64,000 nt of DNA, taken from NCBI GenBank assembly GCA_006386115.1, contig VFIW01000006.1, positions 702,706 to 766,705 of the forward strand, in the 5' to 3' direction. Under the pieces are notes generated by a model, which saw nothing but the letters and a program-made list of their open reading frames with translations, searched no databases and was not told the DNA's origin. This DNA is from Globisporangium splendens. Lineage: Eukaryota; Oomycota; Peronosporomycetes; Pythiales; Pythiaceae. The position numbers were made by a program, and so were the translations under genes. Positions 1 through 11,488 of the stretch are shown here, in pieces (position 1 is the first letter of the stretch; every line of letters begins with the position of its first letter).

Positions 1-281
1 CAACACGAGTGGGAACGATGGCCACGGAAACGGTAGCAGCCACGGCAACAGCGATGGTAGCAGCCACGGCAACAACGATGGTAGCAAGGATAAGGAGCAT
101 GGTGTGACGCCAGCGCCAGTTTCGACTTCCACTTCCACTTCGACTTTGACTTTGACTTTGACGCCAGAACCAGAAGCAGTAGCGGCCACAACGCCGGCAC
201 CAGTAACAGGGGGACCTGTGGATGCCAACACGAGTGGGAACGATGGCCACAGAAACGGTAGTGGCCACGGCAACAGCGACG
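1..281 (+). repeat. Duplicated Gly/Asn/His/Asp-rich coding repeat
   Basis: The stretch 1-56 recurs with few changes at 226-281 (both encode NTSGNDGH...GNG...HGNSDG), and a shorter partial copy lies at 33-80. The duplication is inside the ectodomain of the first gene, in frame. Confidence 0.8.
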
Positions 282-2629
282 GTATTGTCGACGTGACTGG
301 TAGTGATCTTCTCAATGGTGATGATGTCGTGGATAATCTCCTGGATAATAGTGTTGGGCGAATGCGTGCTGATGTCGATATAATGACGAATGGTCATAAC
401 AATAATGGTGGGGATGAGGATGGTTTTAGCAATGTTGCCGCCAACGCCGACGCAGATGTGAATGCGAATGTGAATTCGAATTCGATTGTCAGTAACAATG
501 CCGTTACGAATGTGGCCAGCAACGGCATGGAGAAGAAGATAGAGTCCGAGTCTTCATCACAATTGTCTGTTGTCGGAACAGATACTGCTGATGAACTTGG
601 GAGCGTACCGGCTGATTCTTCACGAGTCACTGGTCAGCCAGTTATCGTCGAGCAGACGGAGTCTGTGAAACCAGCGCAGGGCAATGCTGTCGAAGTGCCT
701 AGTGTCGCAGTACCTGCACGCACGGTGGACAACTCTGCCTCACTGCTGACGACATCTGCTCCTGGATCGACCACATCGGTGACAAACAATAATCTCCCGC
801 TGTCAACATCTGACGAAAAAAGAGGCGTGACTGGTAATGACAAAGCTTCGCTTGTCGAGAGTCAGTTGTCTGCCGATAGCAATGCTTTGCTGATAGCGTC
901 GCAAGATAGCTCAAACAATTCGGCTCCGACACCGACAATGACAAGCCCAGCGACGACGCAAGTTGTTGAGGCCAAGCAAGTGGAGTTCAGCCAGAAAAAC
1001 GCGGCCGGTACCTCGAAGGACGAGAACAAAGCTGTGCTGCTTGGGGTCGATCCACAAAGCACGGAAGAGCCGGAAGTGTACAAACGTGGGCAAACGTCGA
1101 TCCAAGAACTTGATGGAGGCGAACTGAACTCGGGTGGCGCTGGAACCTCTCGCAGAGACCAGCCAGTCGTCATTGGTGGTCGACGACGCAATGGCTCCAA
1201 TGCATATGGCATTAACTCGACCACGTCGACTGCACGTTTCTATGAATCGATTCGGTACTCGTCAAGTCTCGCATGCGGCGTGTCGATGGGGTTGTTCGTA
1301 CTCTTCCATTTTGCGCATTTCGACCCGAAGGTTGTGTGGCCAAAGAATGCATATTGGTCACCCAATTCATGGGAGTTTATCCTGTACATCCAGTACATCC
1401 AACAGACGATGTCGCTCTCTGCGCTCACACTTCTCAAGACGCCGTACTTCCTCTGGGAGTTTACGGACACGTTCTCGTGGACCAACTTTATCGTCCAGGG
1501 TGATGTGAGTGGTCCAAGCGGTGGTACTGGTAGCACAACGCGTCGCCTCAAGACCATCGTACTGGACGGACTGGTTGGCTACTCGGATCGTATTGGCATC
1601 GACGAGACCAAGATCATGTACCTGACCATCATCGGTTTTGTGATCACCATGGGGATTCTCATTGCTGCGTTCTTCGTGGTCACAACGGTGATGAAGAAAC
1701 TCGAATGCGTCCGCAACAAAAAACAGCAGCTACAGAGTATCGCCGTACGGATCCGCGGTCTGGGTGTCGTGGTCTGGTACTTCTCGCTCTTTCCGCTCAG
1801 CCTCACGGCATCGTTTGAAGCGTCCATGGAGATTCAAGCCAACATGTATGAGACGTGGCCGTTGCTCTTCTCCGCCGTGGCGTTGTTCGGTGTTTGCTCT
1901 GTGGGGCTGACCATTTGCGGCAAAACCGTGCTCCAGAAAAGCGAGCGCAAATTGCGAAAGTTCAAGATGATCGCCGTGTACGGGGTGCTGTACGCCGAGT
2001 GTGAGCACCGAGCGCGCATGTTTTTCATCTTAGGCGCATCAATTCAGATCATCATGGGACTGTGCATCGGCGTGTTTGGCTCGAGTTCGACACTTCTGGT
2101 GCTGCTCGTGGCGACGCAGCTGCTTTACCTGCTTGCTGTGTTCAAGATCAAGCCGTTCTCGAACGGTGTTGTGTGCTTTGCAACTTGGGTCCTCGGTGTA
2201 CTCAAACTCACGAATCTCGGACTAGCATTCGGGTTTCTGCAATCGAGCGAACTCTCGTCGGCGAGTCGCATCGGCGTCGCGAATGCATACCTGGGGATCA
2301 ACTCACTCGTGATCTTCCTGTGGTTCATTCGCCTCCTGGTGGTGTTTTGCACGTGTGTGGCTGCGTGGACTACCCGCAAGCAGGATGGTATGGACCAAGA
2401 TCCGCACCAGTCCAGGCAAGACGAAGAGGTGATGGTTGCCGCGCATGAGCTCATCACTCGAAGCATTAAGAAGAGAGAGAAAGACGTCATCGGAAAGGTC
2501 AAGGCAACAGAACTCTCGAGCATCGACTACGATGAGCCCGAAGCCATCGACCACTACACGCCATCGGGCTCGCCTGCCCAGTTCGCCACCCCAGCGCCAC
2601 CCGCACAGCAGAGCAAGAATCGCCCATAG
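2..2629 (+). CDS. TRP/Flc-like multi-pass membrane protein (copy 1, 5' partial)
   Basis: The reading frame is open from the first bases of the window to a TAG at 2627, so the true start lies upstream; no in-window ATG is a convincing start. The first ~375 residues are low-complexity (Gly/Asn/His/Asp, then Thr/Pro, then Ser/Val/Asn), presumably extracellular. A membrane region with about nine hydrophobic segments follows, beginning near SIRYSSSLACG. It carries WSPNSWEFILYIQYIQQ, LLKTPYFLWEFTDTFSWTNF, GYSDRIGIDE and VYGVLYAECEHRARMFF, and a charged tail follows. These blocks recur in two other genes here (32315-37602 and 38667-41828). The layout 'ectodomain, then TM block with a WxFT-F-W motif' is that of fungal TRP-like/flavin-carrier (Flc/Pkd2) proteins, so an ion or lipid transport role at the surface or ER is an inference. 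No intron is seen. Confidence 0.75.
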   Translation, partial: NTSGNDGHGNGSSHGNSDGSSHGNNDGSKDKEHGVTPAPVSTSTSTSTLTLTLTPEPEAVAATTPAPVTGGPVDANTSGNDGHRNGSGHGNSDGIVDVTGSDLLNGDDVVDNLLDNSVGRMRADVDIMTNGHNNNGGDEDGFSNVAANADADVNANVNSNSIVSNNAVTNVASNGMEKKIESESSSQLSVVGTDTADELGSVPADSSRVTGQPVIVEQTESVKPAQGNAVEVPSVAVPARTVDNSASLLTTSAPGSTTSVTNNNLPLSTSDEKRGVTGNDKASLVESQLSADSNALLIASQDSSNNSAPTPTMTSPATTQVVEAKQVEFSQKNAAGTSKDENKAVLLGVDPQSTEEPEVYKRGQTSIQELDGGELNSGGAGTSRRDQPVVIGGRRRNGSNAYGINSTTSTARFYESIRYSSSLACGVSMGLFVLFHFAHFDPKVVWPKNAYWSPNSWEFILYIQYIQQTMSLSALTLLKTPYFLWEFTDTFSWTNFIVQGDVSGPSGGTGSTTRRLKTIVLDGLVGYSDRIGIDETKIMYLTIIGFVITMGILIAAFFVVTTVMKKLECVRNKKQQLQSIAVRIRGLGVVVWYFSLFPLSLTASFEASMEIQANMYETWPLLFSAVALFGVCSVGLTICGKTVLQKSERKLRKFKMIAVYGVLYAECEHRARMFFILGASIQIIMGLCIGVFGSSSTLLVLLVATQLLYLLAVFKIKPFSNGVVCFATWVLGVLKLTNLGLAFGFLQSSELSSASRIGVANAYLGINSLVIFLWFIRLLVVFCTCVAAWTTRKQDGMDQDPHQSRQDEEVMVAAHELITRSIKKREKDVIGKVKATELSSIDYDEPEAIDHYTPSGSPAQFATPAPPAQQSKNRP

Positions 2630-2895
2630 CGGCACGAACCATGGGACTCGAAAGTCGGACTGACGAAGTCCAGTGAGAATGAATCGAGGAAAATGGCTTC
2701 ATAACAATGATTGTCTTTATGTACTATGTTTAGTTAATTGTATTTGTTGAGTTGCTGCAGTCCCTTGACGCAATTTGGAAACAAAAAAGGTGACATTGTG
2801 GGGAATGGCGCATTTTTGCAATAATATCCAAATGACTACCAGATAGTCCACACTGCTTCATCTGACCTGCCTTTGGCCAAAGCACAACAGCCGAG

Positions 2896-3495
2896 ATGTT
2901 CCTCAAGCGCAATGACGACGCCGAGAGCGCGGCGCCCAAGGGCCACGAGGACTCGGCCGAGCTCCAGAAAATGCTCACGTCCTGCATGATCAACCGGCAG
3001 ATCCTGGTATGCGCGTCTATGTGGCTAAGTGTGTGTCTGTGGGGATCTCCGCGCAGCCATCGGCTCGCATTCATCCACTGCACTGATTGCTTCACTGGAG
3101 CTCACTCATCATTCTTACTTACTGCGTGTGTTTGTGTTCAATGCAATGCAGTGCTGTGTGGCGGGCGTGTTGATCGGCATCCCGATCAGCATCCAGCGCA
3201 AGTCGTACAAGCCGTTTGCAATCCTCGGCGTCCTCGGTGCGTTGCCATGCTGCTTCTGTGTGCGTGTGTGTTGTCACTGCCCTTCATGTCTAAACTGTAC
3301 TCCTGTGCTCCCCATTCTGCTGCTGTGTGTGCCTTTGTGGCTGCAGGCTCGTTCGTGGACTACTCGGTGCCGTACACGAACGACTGCCGACTGATCCACA
3401 ATGCCATGCAGCTCGCGCTGCAGCAGGAGCGCCAGCGCGACGCGGCCGCGAAGAACACACTGTCGTTCGGAGACGATGCGCACAAGCAGCAGTAA
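2896..3495 (+). CDS. Small conserved-looking membrane protein, unrecognised family (3 exons)
   Basis: Exons 2896-3006, 3152-3236 and 3347-3495 give a 114-residue protein. Both introns have GT...AG ends (GTATGC...TGCAG; GTGCGT...CTGCAG) and the phases match. An intron-free reading is also open up to 3495, but it is Cys/Val-rich and implausible inside the introns. The N-terminus is polar (MFLKRNDDAESAAPKGHED). A short Gly-spaced hydrophobic hairpin follows (CVAGVLIGIPISI, RKSYKPFAILGVLGSFVDY), then a Cys (YTNDC) and a charged Gln/Ala-rich tail. The pattern resembles small mitochondrial or ER membrane proteins with a glycine zipper, but I do not recognise the family and assign no function. Confidence 0.65.
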   Translation: MFLKRNDDAESAAPKGHEDSAELQKMLTSCMINRQILVCASMWLSVCLWGSPRSHRLAFIHCTDCFTGAHSSFLLTACVCVQCNAVLCGGRVDRHPDQHPAQVVQAVCNPRRPRCVAMLLLCACVLSLPFMSKLYSCAPHSAAVCAFVAAGSFVDYSVPYTNDCRLIHNAMQLALQQERQRDAAAKNTLSFGDDAHKQQ

Positions 3496-3617
3496 ATAGA
3501 AACAAAAAAAAGGCAAAGTGTGCATCGCTCGACAACAGTGGCCAATACAACAACATGAAAGAAACAAACGGATCGTGGACTGAGTATTTGACGCGCATTC
3601 CAGGTTATTGCTTCGAT

Positions 3618-4853
3618 CTACACGAGTTTCTTTTTGTGAAAGTACTTTTGGAGGTATTTCGCTTGGTACACGCCCGTCACCAGCAAAATCCCAATCTACA
3701 CATACGCGTGAGCGTCATTTCATAAAGCAAATAGTACAATAACTAGTCAGCACAACAAAGAGAACCGCAATATCTCCAGACAGATGCACCTGAATGACCG
3801 AGACCCACGTGGTCTTGTTGTTGTTGCTTTCGATCGCCTTCTGCAGCAGCGCGCTCTTTTCCTATTAAGCGAACAGCAGCCAGCATTCGTTAGTTCTTGG
3901 CCACGTCAACTTGAACCGCAGCAGACACGACACGCATAGACAAAATTAGCTCGTACTTTGGCGTAATCCTGCGTTCGCTGGATCGCGCCGACGCGGTCGC
4001 GCAGCTTTAAGATCTCGAGATGCAGGTCGTCCATGTGGCTCTTCTTGGCTAAGTCCTGGTACTCTTGCAAGCTCGTGCCCATCGTAATCTTCATTGTAAA
4101 GCGCTACAAAGCACCACAACGAATACCTGAGTTAGTCACATCACACAGAAATCCCTTAAACACACAGCATTCATTACCATTTTGGCTCCGTCAGGAAGAG
4201 CAAAGTCCGTGGAATCCAGACTCACGCACACCCAGTGGTCTCCATTCGTCGTCGACGTCACCGACATCGATCCCTATCATGCACACAGGCATTGTGGCGT
4301 ATAGACACACATCAGAATCGCAATAGGACGATAACGAAGCAATATAAACACCCACAAGACGATACCTTATTGGACGTGACTTCTTTCTTCACCAAGAGAT
4401 TTTCTTGACCTACGACCGGGTTTGGCGCGTAAAACGCGATCACGGTTTTCTAAAATACCCATCAACACACGCATCGTGTCGTCAGACAATGAGGCAAATG
4501 CCTTACCAAAGAGGAAGGAAAGAGGGAAACACACTCACCATGGTGTCAGTCGTGTCGGGGGATTCATATTCAGCGCTGAACGCCGTCTTCGCAGGGATGT
4601 CCACGAGAAAGCAGCGGTGATTCTACACACAACGGCAAACGGACGTACATGATGTGAGCACACGTGGAGGAAGGTCTTGCGCATCCGTCGCCCACTGTAT
4701 TCGCTATTCTCCAGTTATACAAACAGCAGGACGCACCTCTTTGTGGACGTAGAAGAACAGGCCGTTGACTGCGCTCATCGCACAGAGCGCGACGGCGACA
4801 AGCAGCGCGCTGCGAGGCGTTGCGCGCGCGGGACAAAGCGCCATTCCGGTCAT
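3618..4853 (-). CDS. p24 family cargo receptor (emp24/gp25L/TMED, p24-alpha type)
   Basis: Seven exons on the minus strand: 4737-4853, 4539-4622, 4366-4449, 4178-4273, 3957-4103, 3790-3861, 3618-3695. All six introns are phase 0 with GT-AG ends, giving 225 residues. An N-terminal signal peptide (SALLVAVALCAMSAVNG) leads into FFYVHKE. A GOLD domain follows with the two expected cysteines (CFLVDIP and HWVCVSLD), then the coiled stalk (LHLEILKLRDRVGAIQRTQ), one TM helix, and a tail ending YFHKKKLV. The final KKLV is a KKxx COPI retrieval signal and, with the upstream aromatic pair, is characteristic of p24-alpha members (known of the family). These proteins form heteromers that select cargo in ER-Golgi COPI/COPII vesicles. 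Length is normal for the family, and the gene looks intact. The start chosen is the first Met of the signal-peptide frame; a Met three residues downstream is possible. Confidence 0.95.
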
Positions 4854-5086
4854 TTTGCTGCAGGATACGACTGAATGTTCTTGTGTGTGCAGATCCAACT
4901 CGGTGCAACTTGTACCGGATACGTGCAATCACAATATAACAACATCAGTTCGTAACTTTATCCACTACGATTCTGAACCAAACCAGTTTTACGATTTACA
5001 AAGTTAGACAGCGTTTCAAGAGATGGCTACACTTTGGTTGGAGCACCAATGAATTGCGGACAGCAATGATGGGATCAACTCTACTC

Positions 5087-7813
5087 CTAACGGCGGCTCT
5101 CCTCGTGGCGACTACCCTGGCGACTGCCTCCACCTGCTGGATGTCCACCCTCTCGCGGTCGGTCGCGTTGGCGCTCTCGATCGCGGCTGCGGCTTCGACT
5201 TCGTTCGCGGTCACGATCTCGATCTCGATCGTAATAGTCGCTGTCGCGGTGACGAAACTGCCGTGGATGACCGCTTTGATGATGGTGCAGTGGCGCTGGA
5301 TGATGTTGATGGCTGTGGTGATGACCGTTGCGCTCTGGAGGTTGATGGCCGCGATAATGCTCGCCACGATCAGGACGATAGCCACGATCTCTTGCCCGCA
5401 CTTGCCGATTCTGTTCATGGGCGGATGCATTTGGATTCACGGCGGACGCGGCGGCCATTTCTTCGTGGTGTCTCTTCTTTGACTGATACTCATGGATTGA
5501 TGAGACCAGAAACTTCGGAAGGCTACAAGTAATACAAACCAACAAGATACCCAGCAACTGATGAGAGCGGAGACCCAAAAAGCGAATGCATCAGGGCTCT
5601 TGATGGCAACTCACTCTCTTGGTTTGCACGTTTGAACTCGCCAGAAATAATCGTGATTCATCGCCTCCGCAGCGGTTATACGCTTTGCAGGATCCAACGT
5701 GAGCAATTTCTCCAGTAAGTCAACAGCATGGGGAGGGAAGCTGCAGATGATTACGATACGAGTTGTTAGAGACGACGACTCTATAAACAATGCAGCGAGT
5801 ACTCAAATCAAAGCACACCTTTTGAATCGATCGCGAAGCCGACAGACATATTTTTCATCCATTTCGAACGTTGTCGCTCCTTGCAGCTTGAAAAAGCCTG
5901 GCCACGTTTCTTCTGTTGGCATTCCGCACAAACCGAAGATCAATTGCAGCTGGCACATATAGCACACGAGCGTAAGTACCCAATACTAAGAACACAACAG
6001 CAAGTTGCGTGGAAACGTACCTGCTCGATCTCCGTCTTGCCCTGTAAAATCGGCTTACCGACCAGCAATTCAGCAAAAATGCATCCAACAGACCAGATAT
6101 CCACCGAGAAGTCGTACGAGGTTGACCCCATCAACAGTTCCGGCGGGCGGTACCACAGCGTCACGACCTTGTTCGTATAGCGTCCAGCTTTTGCGTTGAC
6201 CTCATTCCAGAACCGCGAAAGACCGAAATCTGCGACTTTCAGCATCCCAGAGTTGTTCAACAACAAATTCGACGCTTTGATATCGCGATGAATGATCTTG
6301 TTGCGGTGCATAAATGCAACTCCGCAAAGCAACTGGCGCATGTAACATTGGATTTGCGTCCGCGTGAACTTGACGCGAGGGTGGTTCAGGAGCCCACAGA
6401 GGTCGTGCTCCATATATTCAAAGGCGAAGTAGAGCGGCGGTCGCTTGCCTTCTTTCGGTGGTGCTATGAAGGACATAGACCAAACTCAATGATTTGCCAG
6501 AACTTGACAAATGCCAATGATCGGAAACAAGACAGCGTTACCTACCGCTTGAACTGACAATTTCTTTCAGCGCTAGAATGTTCGGATGCTTGAGGAACTT
6601 CAGAATCTTTATTTCACGAATGGAAGTCACCGGAAACTAGCAAAATCAAGCCAAGCAACACATGATGAGAGTGAGGGTACGCCTGAACAATCACCACACA
6701 AAAAATGCTCATACTCCGTTCTTCTCCACGTCCGGACGAAGCTTTTTCAGCGCCACGATGTCTTTCGATACTCTGTGTTGGCACTTAAACACCTCACTGT
6801 GATCAAACAACAACAACAACAAAAAAAAGCGTCAGCAGCGAATGGCTCAATCGCACTGGTACCATCTTGTACACTCACCCGTAAGTTCCAGATCCCACTT
6901 TGTCGATGATGCTGTAGCTTTCAATGTCGCCAACGTAGAAGCGCGGTTTCTCGATCGGGACGTCGCGCACAAAATCCACCGCTAGGATCTCACGCTCGCT
7001 TGCAGCGCTGCGCATCGACGCGATCACAGAAGACGACGTCGAGCGAATGGCGATGGCATTCGGTCCGCCGCGTGGCGAGCGTACGCTGGCACTGCTGACA
7101 CTTCCTTCGACGATGGACAGTGTTCTGTGGCCACCATCGCGTTCTCCTTCCTTTTCTTTCGCGTCGTCACGCATGTCTCCGGTTACACCTTCTGCACTGT
7201 CTTTGTAGTTGCCATCACCGTTTCTCTCGTGCCTTCCTGCATCCTGTGAACTGGTGTCGCTGGCTTGATCGCCGTCACCTCCATTCTCGCTACCCACGTA
7301 CTCCACGGAACGCCGCGTCGACGAGCCACTCTTTTTACCCGGCGAGCCAATTGTGTCCAAGTGGATCTTTATACTCGGTGGAGAATATGGTGGTGGTGGC
7401 GGCGGCGGTGGAGTTCCCAGCATCAGCGTCATCGGAGACGCACTCGGTGGCGATGGCGGTGGTGGCGGCGTCGGGAATACATCGGTCTGTCGCTCCAGCG
7501 TCGCGTCCTCCACGCTATCGACATCATCGCGCTCTTCGTCTTCCGTGTTGTCGTTTTCCTCGAGCGGTTGGTACTTCGGAGGCGTGCATGACGGCGGTGG
7601 CGGCGCCGGTGGATCTTCCGGACATGGCGGCAAGGGCGACGAGAAACTCGAACTGTTGCCGCTTCGCGTGGGGTTTGTCGTCACGTTCGGCGGTGGGGAT
7701 CCGGGCGGAGGAGGCAGCACAGGCACGGGCGGAGACGCCGGGTGTGGCGGCGACGGAGACGGAGGCGGTGGCAGCATGGGCGACGCAGCACCAGGCGACG
7801 GCGGCAGCTCCAT
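5087..7813 (-). CDS. Cyclin-dependent kinase, CDK9/CDK12 (CTK1)-like
   Basis: Seven exons: 6879-7813, 6715-6796, 6546-6636, 6021-6463, 5819-5949, 5615-5740, 5087-5522. Phases join cleanly into 747 residues. The first ~290 residues are disordered and extremely Pro/Ser-rich, then acidic. The kinase domain starts with the glycine loop GSGTYGEVF split by intron 1. It continues with VALKKL, a PVTSIRE helix (PITSLRE/PITAIRE type), FEYMEHDLCGLL, the catalytic loop HRDIKASNLLL, DFGLSRFW, the T-loop YTNKVVTLWYRPPELL, and SIHEYQSKKR after the C-lobe. The tail is His/Arg/Asp-rich, ending in an RS/RD repeat block. MEHDLxGLL, NKVVTLWYRPPELL and the post-kinase (H)E-(Y)xxKKR match CDK9/12/13, which phosphorylate the RNA polymerase II CTD with cyclin K or T. 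The RS-rich tail agrees with a nuclear, splicing-coupled role (inference). No break is seen. Confidence 0.93.
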
Positions 7814-8666
7814 GCTTCCTCGTGTGCTTTTTCTCGCAGTTTAATGCTGCGATGGTTGTTGCTGGAAGAGTGGGTCCCGAACGATCCCTATTTTAATGAA
7901 CTTAAACACGGGACACGCGTTTTTTAAAGGCAGTTCACAGCACACATCGGACGAAGAAACCGGTTTCAAAGTAGTAACTGAGCGTTTCGAGCTTCACGGG
8001 TACCGCCTTGACTACGGTATTCTGAGAATTCGACTTCGAATCAGAATCTTCACAATATTGTGAAGTTTATGTTGCTCGTCACTCTCAAACTTCTCATCTG
8101 TCGCATGCGCAACATAAAACTTCGCTTTTTCAGCGGTCTGATTGGTCATAATCGGTCAGAATGCAAATCTAAAAATTTGAAAAGATCCTTGTCAAACGTC
8201 GCCTTGCCAACTTCAAACGCTTGCCATCTATTACATCATTTGCATTGCTGCGCGCGCGTTACGACAGCTTGGATCTCAGTAGCAGCAACAGATCAGCAGC
8301 AATAGTAGCAGAGGCCTCGAGAACGTTGCGCTCGTCAACCCGTTGAGCTCACGTTGTGTGGCTGCATCAGCAGCGGGTATATCGCCATCGTCTTCGCGCA
8401 GTACAAATTGAATACAACCCAGTAGCATCTTTGAGCATCACCAATCTCTTCGGCCGCTGCAAGACTTCTTGATTGGAGCTCAAGCTTCACGAGATCTTCG
8501 CTTGGGCGAAAGAGACGTTCGCGCCTCCGAACACGCCCACCGCGTAAGCGCTGAGATACTACCCCAGAGGAAATTTGCGCCTGCACCAAGAGCGTCGCAG
8601 TGCCATCATCCAGAACCAGCAACTGAGCCGCTCTCATTTTTGCCATACGGACGTGCACCAGCGACC
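7814..8666. other. Intergenic stretch with two adjacent palindromes
   Basis: This is the upstream region of the kinase gene and the left flank of the hAT transposase; no coding signal is seen. Positions 8019-8047 form a near-perfect inverted repeat (ATTCTG/ATTCGA arms, one 3-nt bulge), directly followed by an 18-bp perfect palindrome at 8048-8065 (CTTCACAATATTGTGAAG). No terminal inverted repeat for the hAT element could be identified here. Confidence 0.6.
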
Positions 8667-10839
8667 ATGGAGGCACCAGCGGCTGTCGAAGATGCAATCC
8701 AGAGTTTTAGTCCTGGAGCAAGAACCGATATTGCATTGGCTTCGAAGGAGCCTGGGGAGCGATCGATCATATTTGTGTGGGGTGTTCGCGTGACCTATGG
8801 CGACCAAAAAGAGATTGGATGGGTATGCTTGGCGTCGCAACACTGCCGCGACAACTGGGCTGTTATCCCCCTCTATAGTGGAAGAACGTCCAACGCGACA
8901 AAACACCTTAAGGACGCACACAACATTACATCTGAGAAGACTCAAGCCGAAGCCACTAAGAAGCGAACACGTGACGATGAGATGGAGGAGCTGAAAAGCA
9001 GTATCATGTTTCGCGACGATCCTACCCGCCTGAGACTTCAGCTTGAAACTCGTCGGATCGTGCTCAACAGTTTACCATTCCGAGCAGGTGAGTACTACGA
9101 CTCTATGCTGATCAACGACCTCATCGTCAAAGACCAGTTTCGCACGGTAATCAATGCAAAAACCGTGATGCATTCGGTTATCGAGATGTACGCTGCAGTC
9201 AAGAGAGAGATCAAACAGCGTCTACGAAATAGTGTGCAAGATGTGCCAAATCGTTGACAATGGTAGCTGATTTCTGGACATGCATGCCAAGTATCTGGGC
9301 GTGCGCGTGTATTTCGTGGACGAGAAATGGAAATTTAACTCGGTGATGCTTGGAACGCGCCGCTTCAATCCAGCATATGGTGATCGTGAACCAGGAATTC
9401 GCCGTCCGTTTAAGAGGTGGATCACGGATATTCTGAGCGACTTCGGATTGTCACCTGACAACTTCTTTGGTGCAATGAGTGATGGAGGCTCAGATGTAAA
9501 GTGGATGATGAACGAAGGGCTCAGCTTGTCGTGGGAGTGGTGCATTCCCCACATGACAAATGCGGCCACAAAGTGGGCTTGTGGGTTGGTCGACAATAAG
9601 GCGAATTCACACAACATCGAGATGACTGAATTGGTAGAGCGGGTCAAGAAGACTATTCGCACTGTACGAGACGTGGAAAAGATGGGCGACCTCTTTCAAG
9701 CTCTCTGCCAACTTCAAGGGTGTGGAAAGATGACACGTTTGCTCGACTATAGCTCGCACCGTTTCTTGGGTTTGACGCGCGTGATAGAGCGCATTCTGCA
9801 GCTCTGGGGCCCGCTGGAAAAGTTTTTAGAGCGCGCGCGGATCGCTATGCTCTGCTACGAGACCGGTCCTCTCCTCCAACACCGTTTCTATTGGCTGCCG
9901 ACAAGCAGAATCTTTCCCAGCTCCTGTCGCTACTCACCCCTATCCACGCGTTAAACCGAAAGAGCCAAGCAGAAGCTGCGCATCAAGTGGGCTCACTTCT
10001 TATGCTATATCGTCTACGCACAGTAACTTTGGATGCAACACAGTCTCTCAGAGACTTTCAATCTCCTGGTGAGACTCCGAAGCATCTAGCTCCACATGAG
10101 CTCACCCCGCTGGTTGCAAAAACTCGCCGACTGCTTGCTGAAGCCTTCGACAATCGCTTTTTTAATCGATACACGGATCCTGCTGCCCGCAGAAAGCAGC
10201 CGTTCGTGTTTGAGACCCAGCTCTTTCTCGAACCACGATTCAAGGATCTCGACAAAAATCTGTCGAAAGTTGTGAGATTCTGTAATGTAGCGCGTGGGGT
10301 GGCGCCGGAAGCAAGCAACCGAGTTGTCGATTCAATAAAGCTGACGATACTAAACAATGTGAGGAAAATGATGGTAGCAAGTATGGCTGAGGAAATCGAG
10401 GAGAGCGTCATTCCTGCGGCTACGCCTCAAACAGCTTTCTCAGAGGAGCTGCTGGACATGTTTGGAGCTGGTACTGTGCAAGACTGCGTCAACATTAACG
10501 ACGTTCGCGAAAGTCGTGTTGAAGAGGAGCTCCAGCGATGGATGGCGGAGCCGACAACGCAATGTGAGTCTATTCTTGATTTTTGGCAACGGCAAGCAGC
10601 TTCAAGTAACTACAAATTCCTACCTAAAGTGGCGAAAGCCGGGTTTGGGTTTCCAACATCTTCAGCTCAAATCGAGCGCGATTTTGGTGGATGTGGAAGG
10701 TTGGTAACTAGCCACCGAGTCAGTTTAGGAGATCCTAGCATCGAAATGAGCTCCTTTCTGAAATGCAACCGCGATTATATTCAGCTTTCTCAGTGTGACA
10801 AGATCCCAGTTGATACGATTGCGGGCCATATTCCATCCC
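8667..10839 (+). pseudogene. hAT-family transposase, main part (decayed)
   Basis: Start at ATG 8667 (MEAPAAVEDAIQ). A BED-type zinc finger is visible (WVCLASQHC ... SNATKHLKDAH). The catalytic region follows in a second frame (KYLGVRVYFVDEKW; MSDGGSDVKWMM; CIPHMTNAATKWACGL). The C-terminal hAT dimerisation domain is in a third frame (LDFWQRQAA; GFPTSSAQIERDFGGCGRL; VSLGDPSIEMSSFLKCNRDY). The breaks are a frameshift between about 9190 and 9225, an in-frame TGA near 9268-9270, and another frameshift near 9880-9890. The gene is further cut at 10839/10840 by a complete Gypsy element and resumes at 18489. BED finger plus dimerisation domain are diagnostic of hAT cut-and-paste transposases; with three lesions plus the insertion it cannot encode an active protein. 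Confidence 0.9.
10835..10839. repeat. Target-site duplication (left), ATCCC
   Basis: The five bases ATCCC directly precede the left LTR and recur at 18489-18493 directly after the right LTR, proving these two LTRs belong to one insertion. Confidence 0.95.
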
Positions 10840-11488
10840 TGTAAGAGGGCGCTGTTAACAACAGTCCCTCAAACACGGCACACACGCTTGTGCCAGAGGA
10901 AGCGATCTCCCGACTTGGAGGGAGGAAGAAGACTTGAGGGCTTGGAGGAAAATTTGCAACTGAATTGAAAAGGTTATGGTTCCTGTCGCTACTTGCTAAT
11001 GAACCCCAAGGGATCCTACAGGTTTTATAACTAAAACCTAAACATACACAATAAAACCTATGAATCTGATATATAAAACCTTGGGTACACTGAGGTTGAA
11101 CCTACGGGATCTTCTAGAAGCTTGAACTTCAAGTCTTGTATAAAATCCCTGCAAAGTGATTGGCTCACGCCACTCACTCCAGGTGGCAGAGACACGTCGG
11201 TCTCGTCGCCAGTCCAGTTTCCCAAGCAGGAACCATCACTCAGTACTTGATTAGTACATGGATGTTATCACTCTGTACTGATTAGTACATGAGAACAACA
11301 TTCTGCACTGATCAGCACAGAGAACACTCGTGACGTCATCGAATGACGTCACACGTGCATGTGGGGACTGTATTACCGTAATCCCTTTGTTATTTGTGTC
11401 TCCACAATGCACGCTGAAGGTGGTGTGTGACACACTAGATCTGGGAACAGATCCACCTTCATGTAATGGCTGGTTATGGCCCATTACA
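10840..11488 (-). repeat. Family-1 LTR (3' LTR in element orientation)
   Basis: 649 bp, TG...CA ends. Near 11241-11320 it holds three degenerate copies of a partly palindromic motif (GTACTGATTAGTAC-like; the third is GCACTGATCAGCAC), and a TATATAAAA stretch near 11071. Same length as its partner at 17840-18488. Confidence 0.95.

Noticed and set aside
5054..5482. 142-codon plus-strand hydrophobic ORF
   Set aside because: Antisense of the Arg/Asp/His-rich tail of the kinase; hydrophobicity is a complement effect.
7120..7896. Plus-strand ORFs rich in Gly or Arg/His (for example 7353-7844)
   Set aside because: Antisense of the proline-rich N-terminus of the kinase; Gly runs mirror Pro codons.
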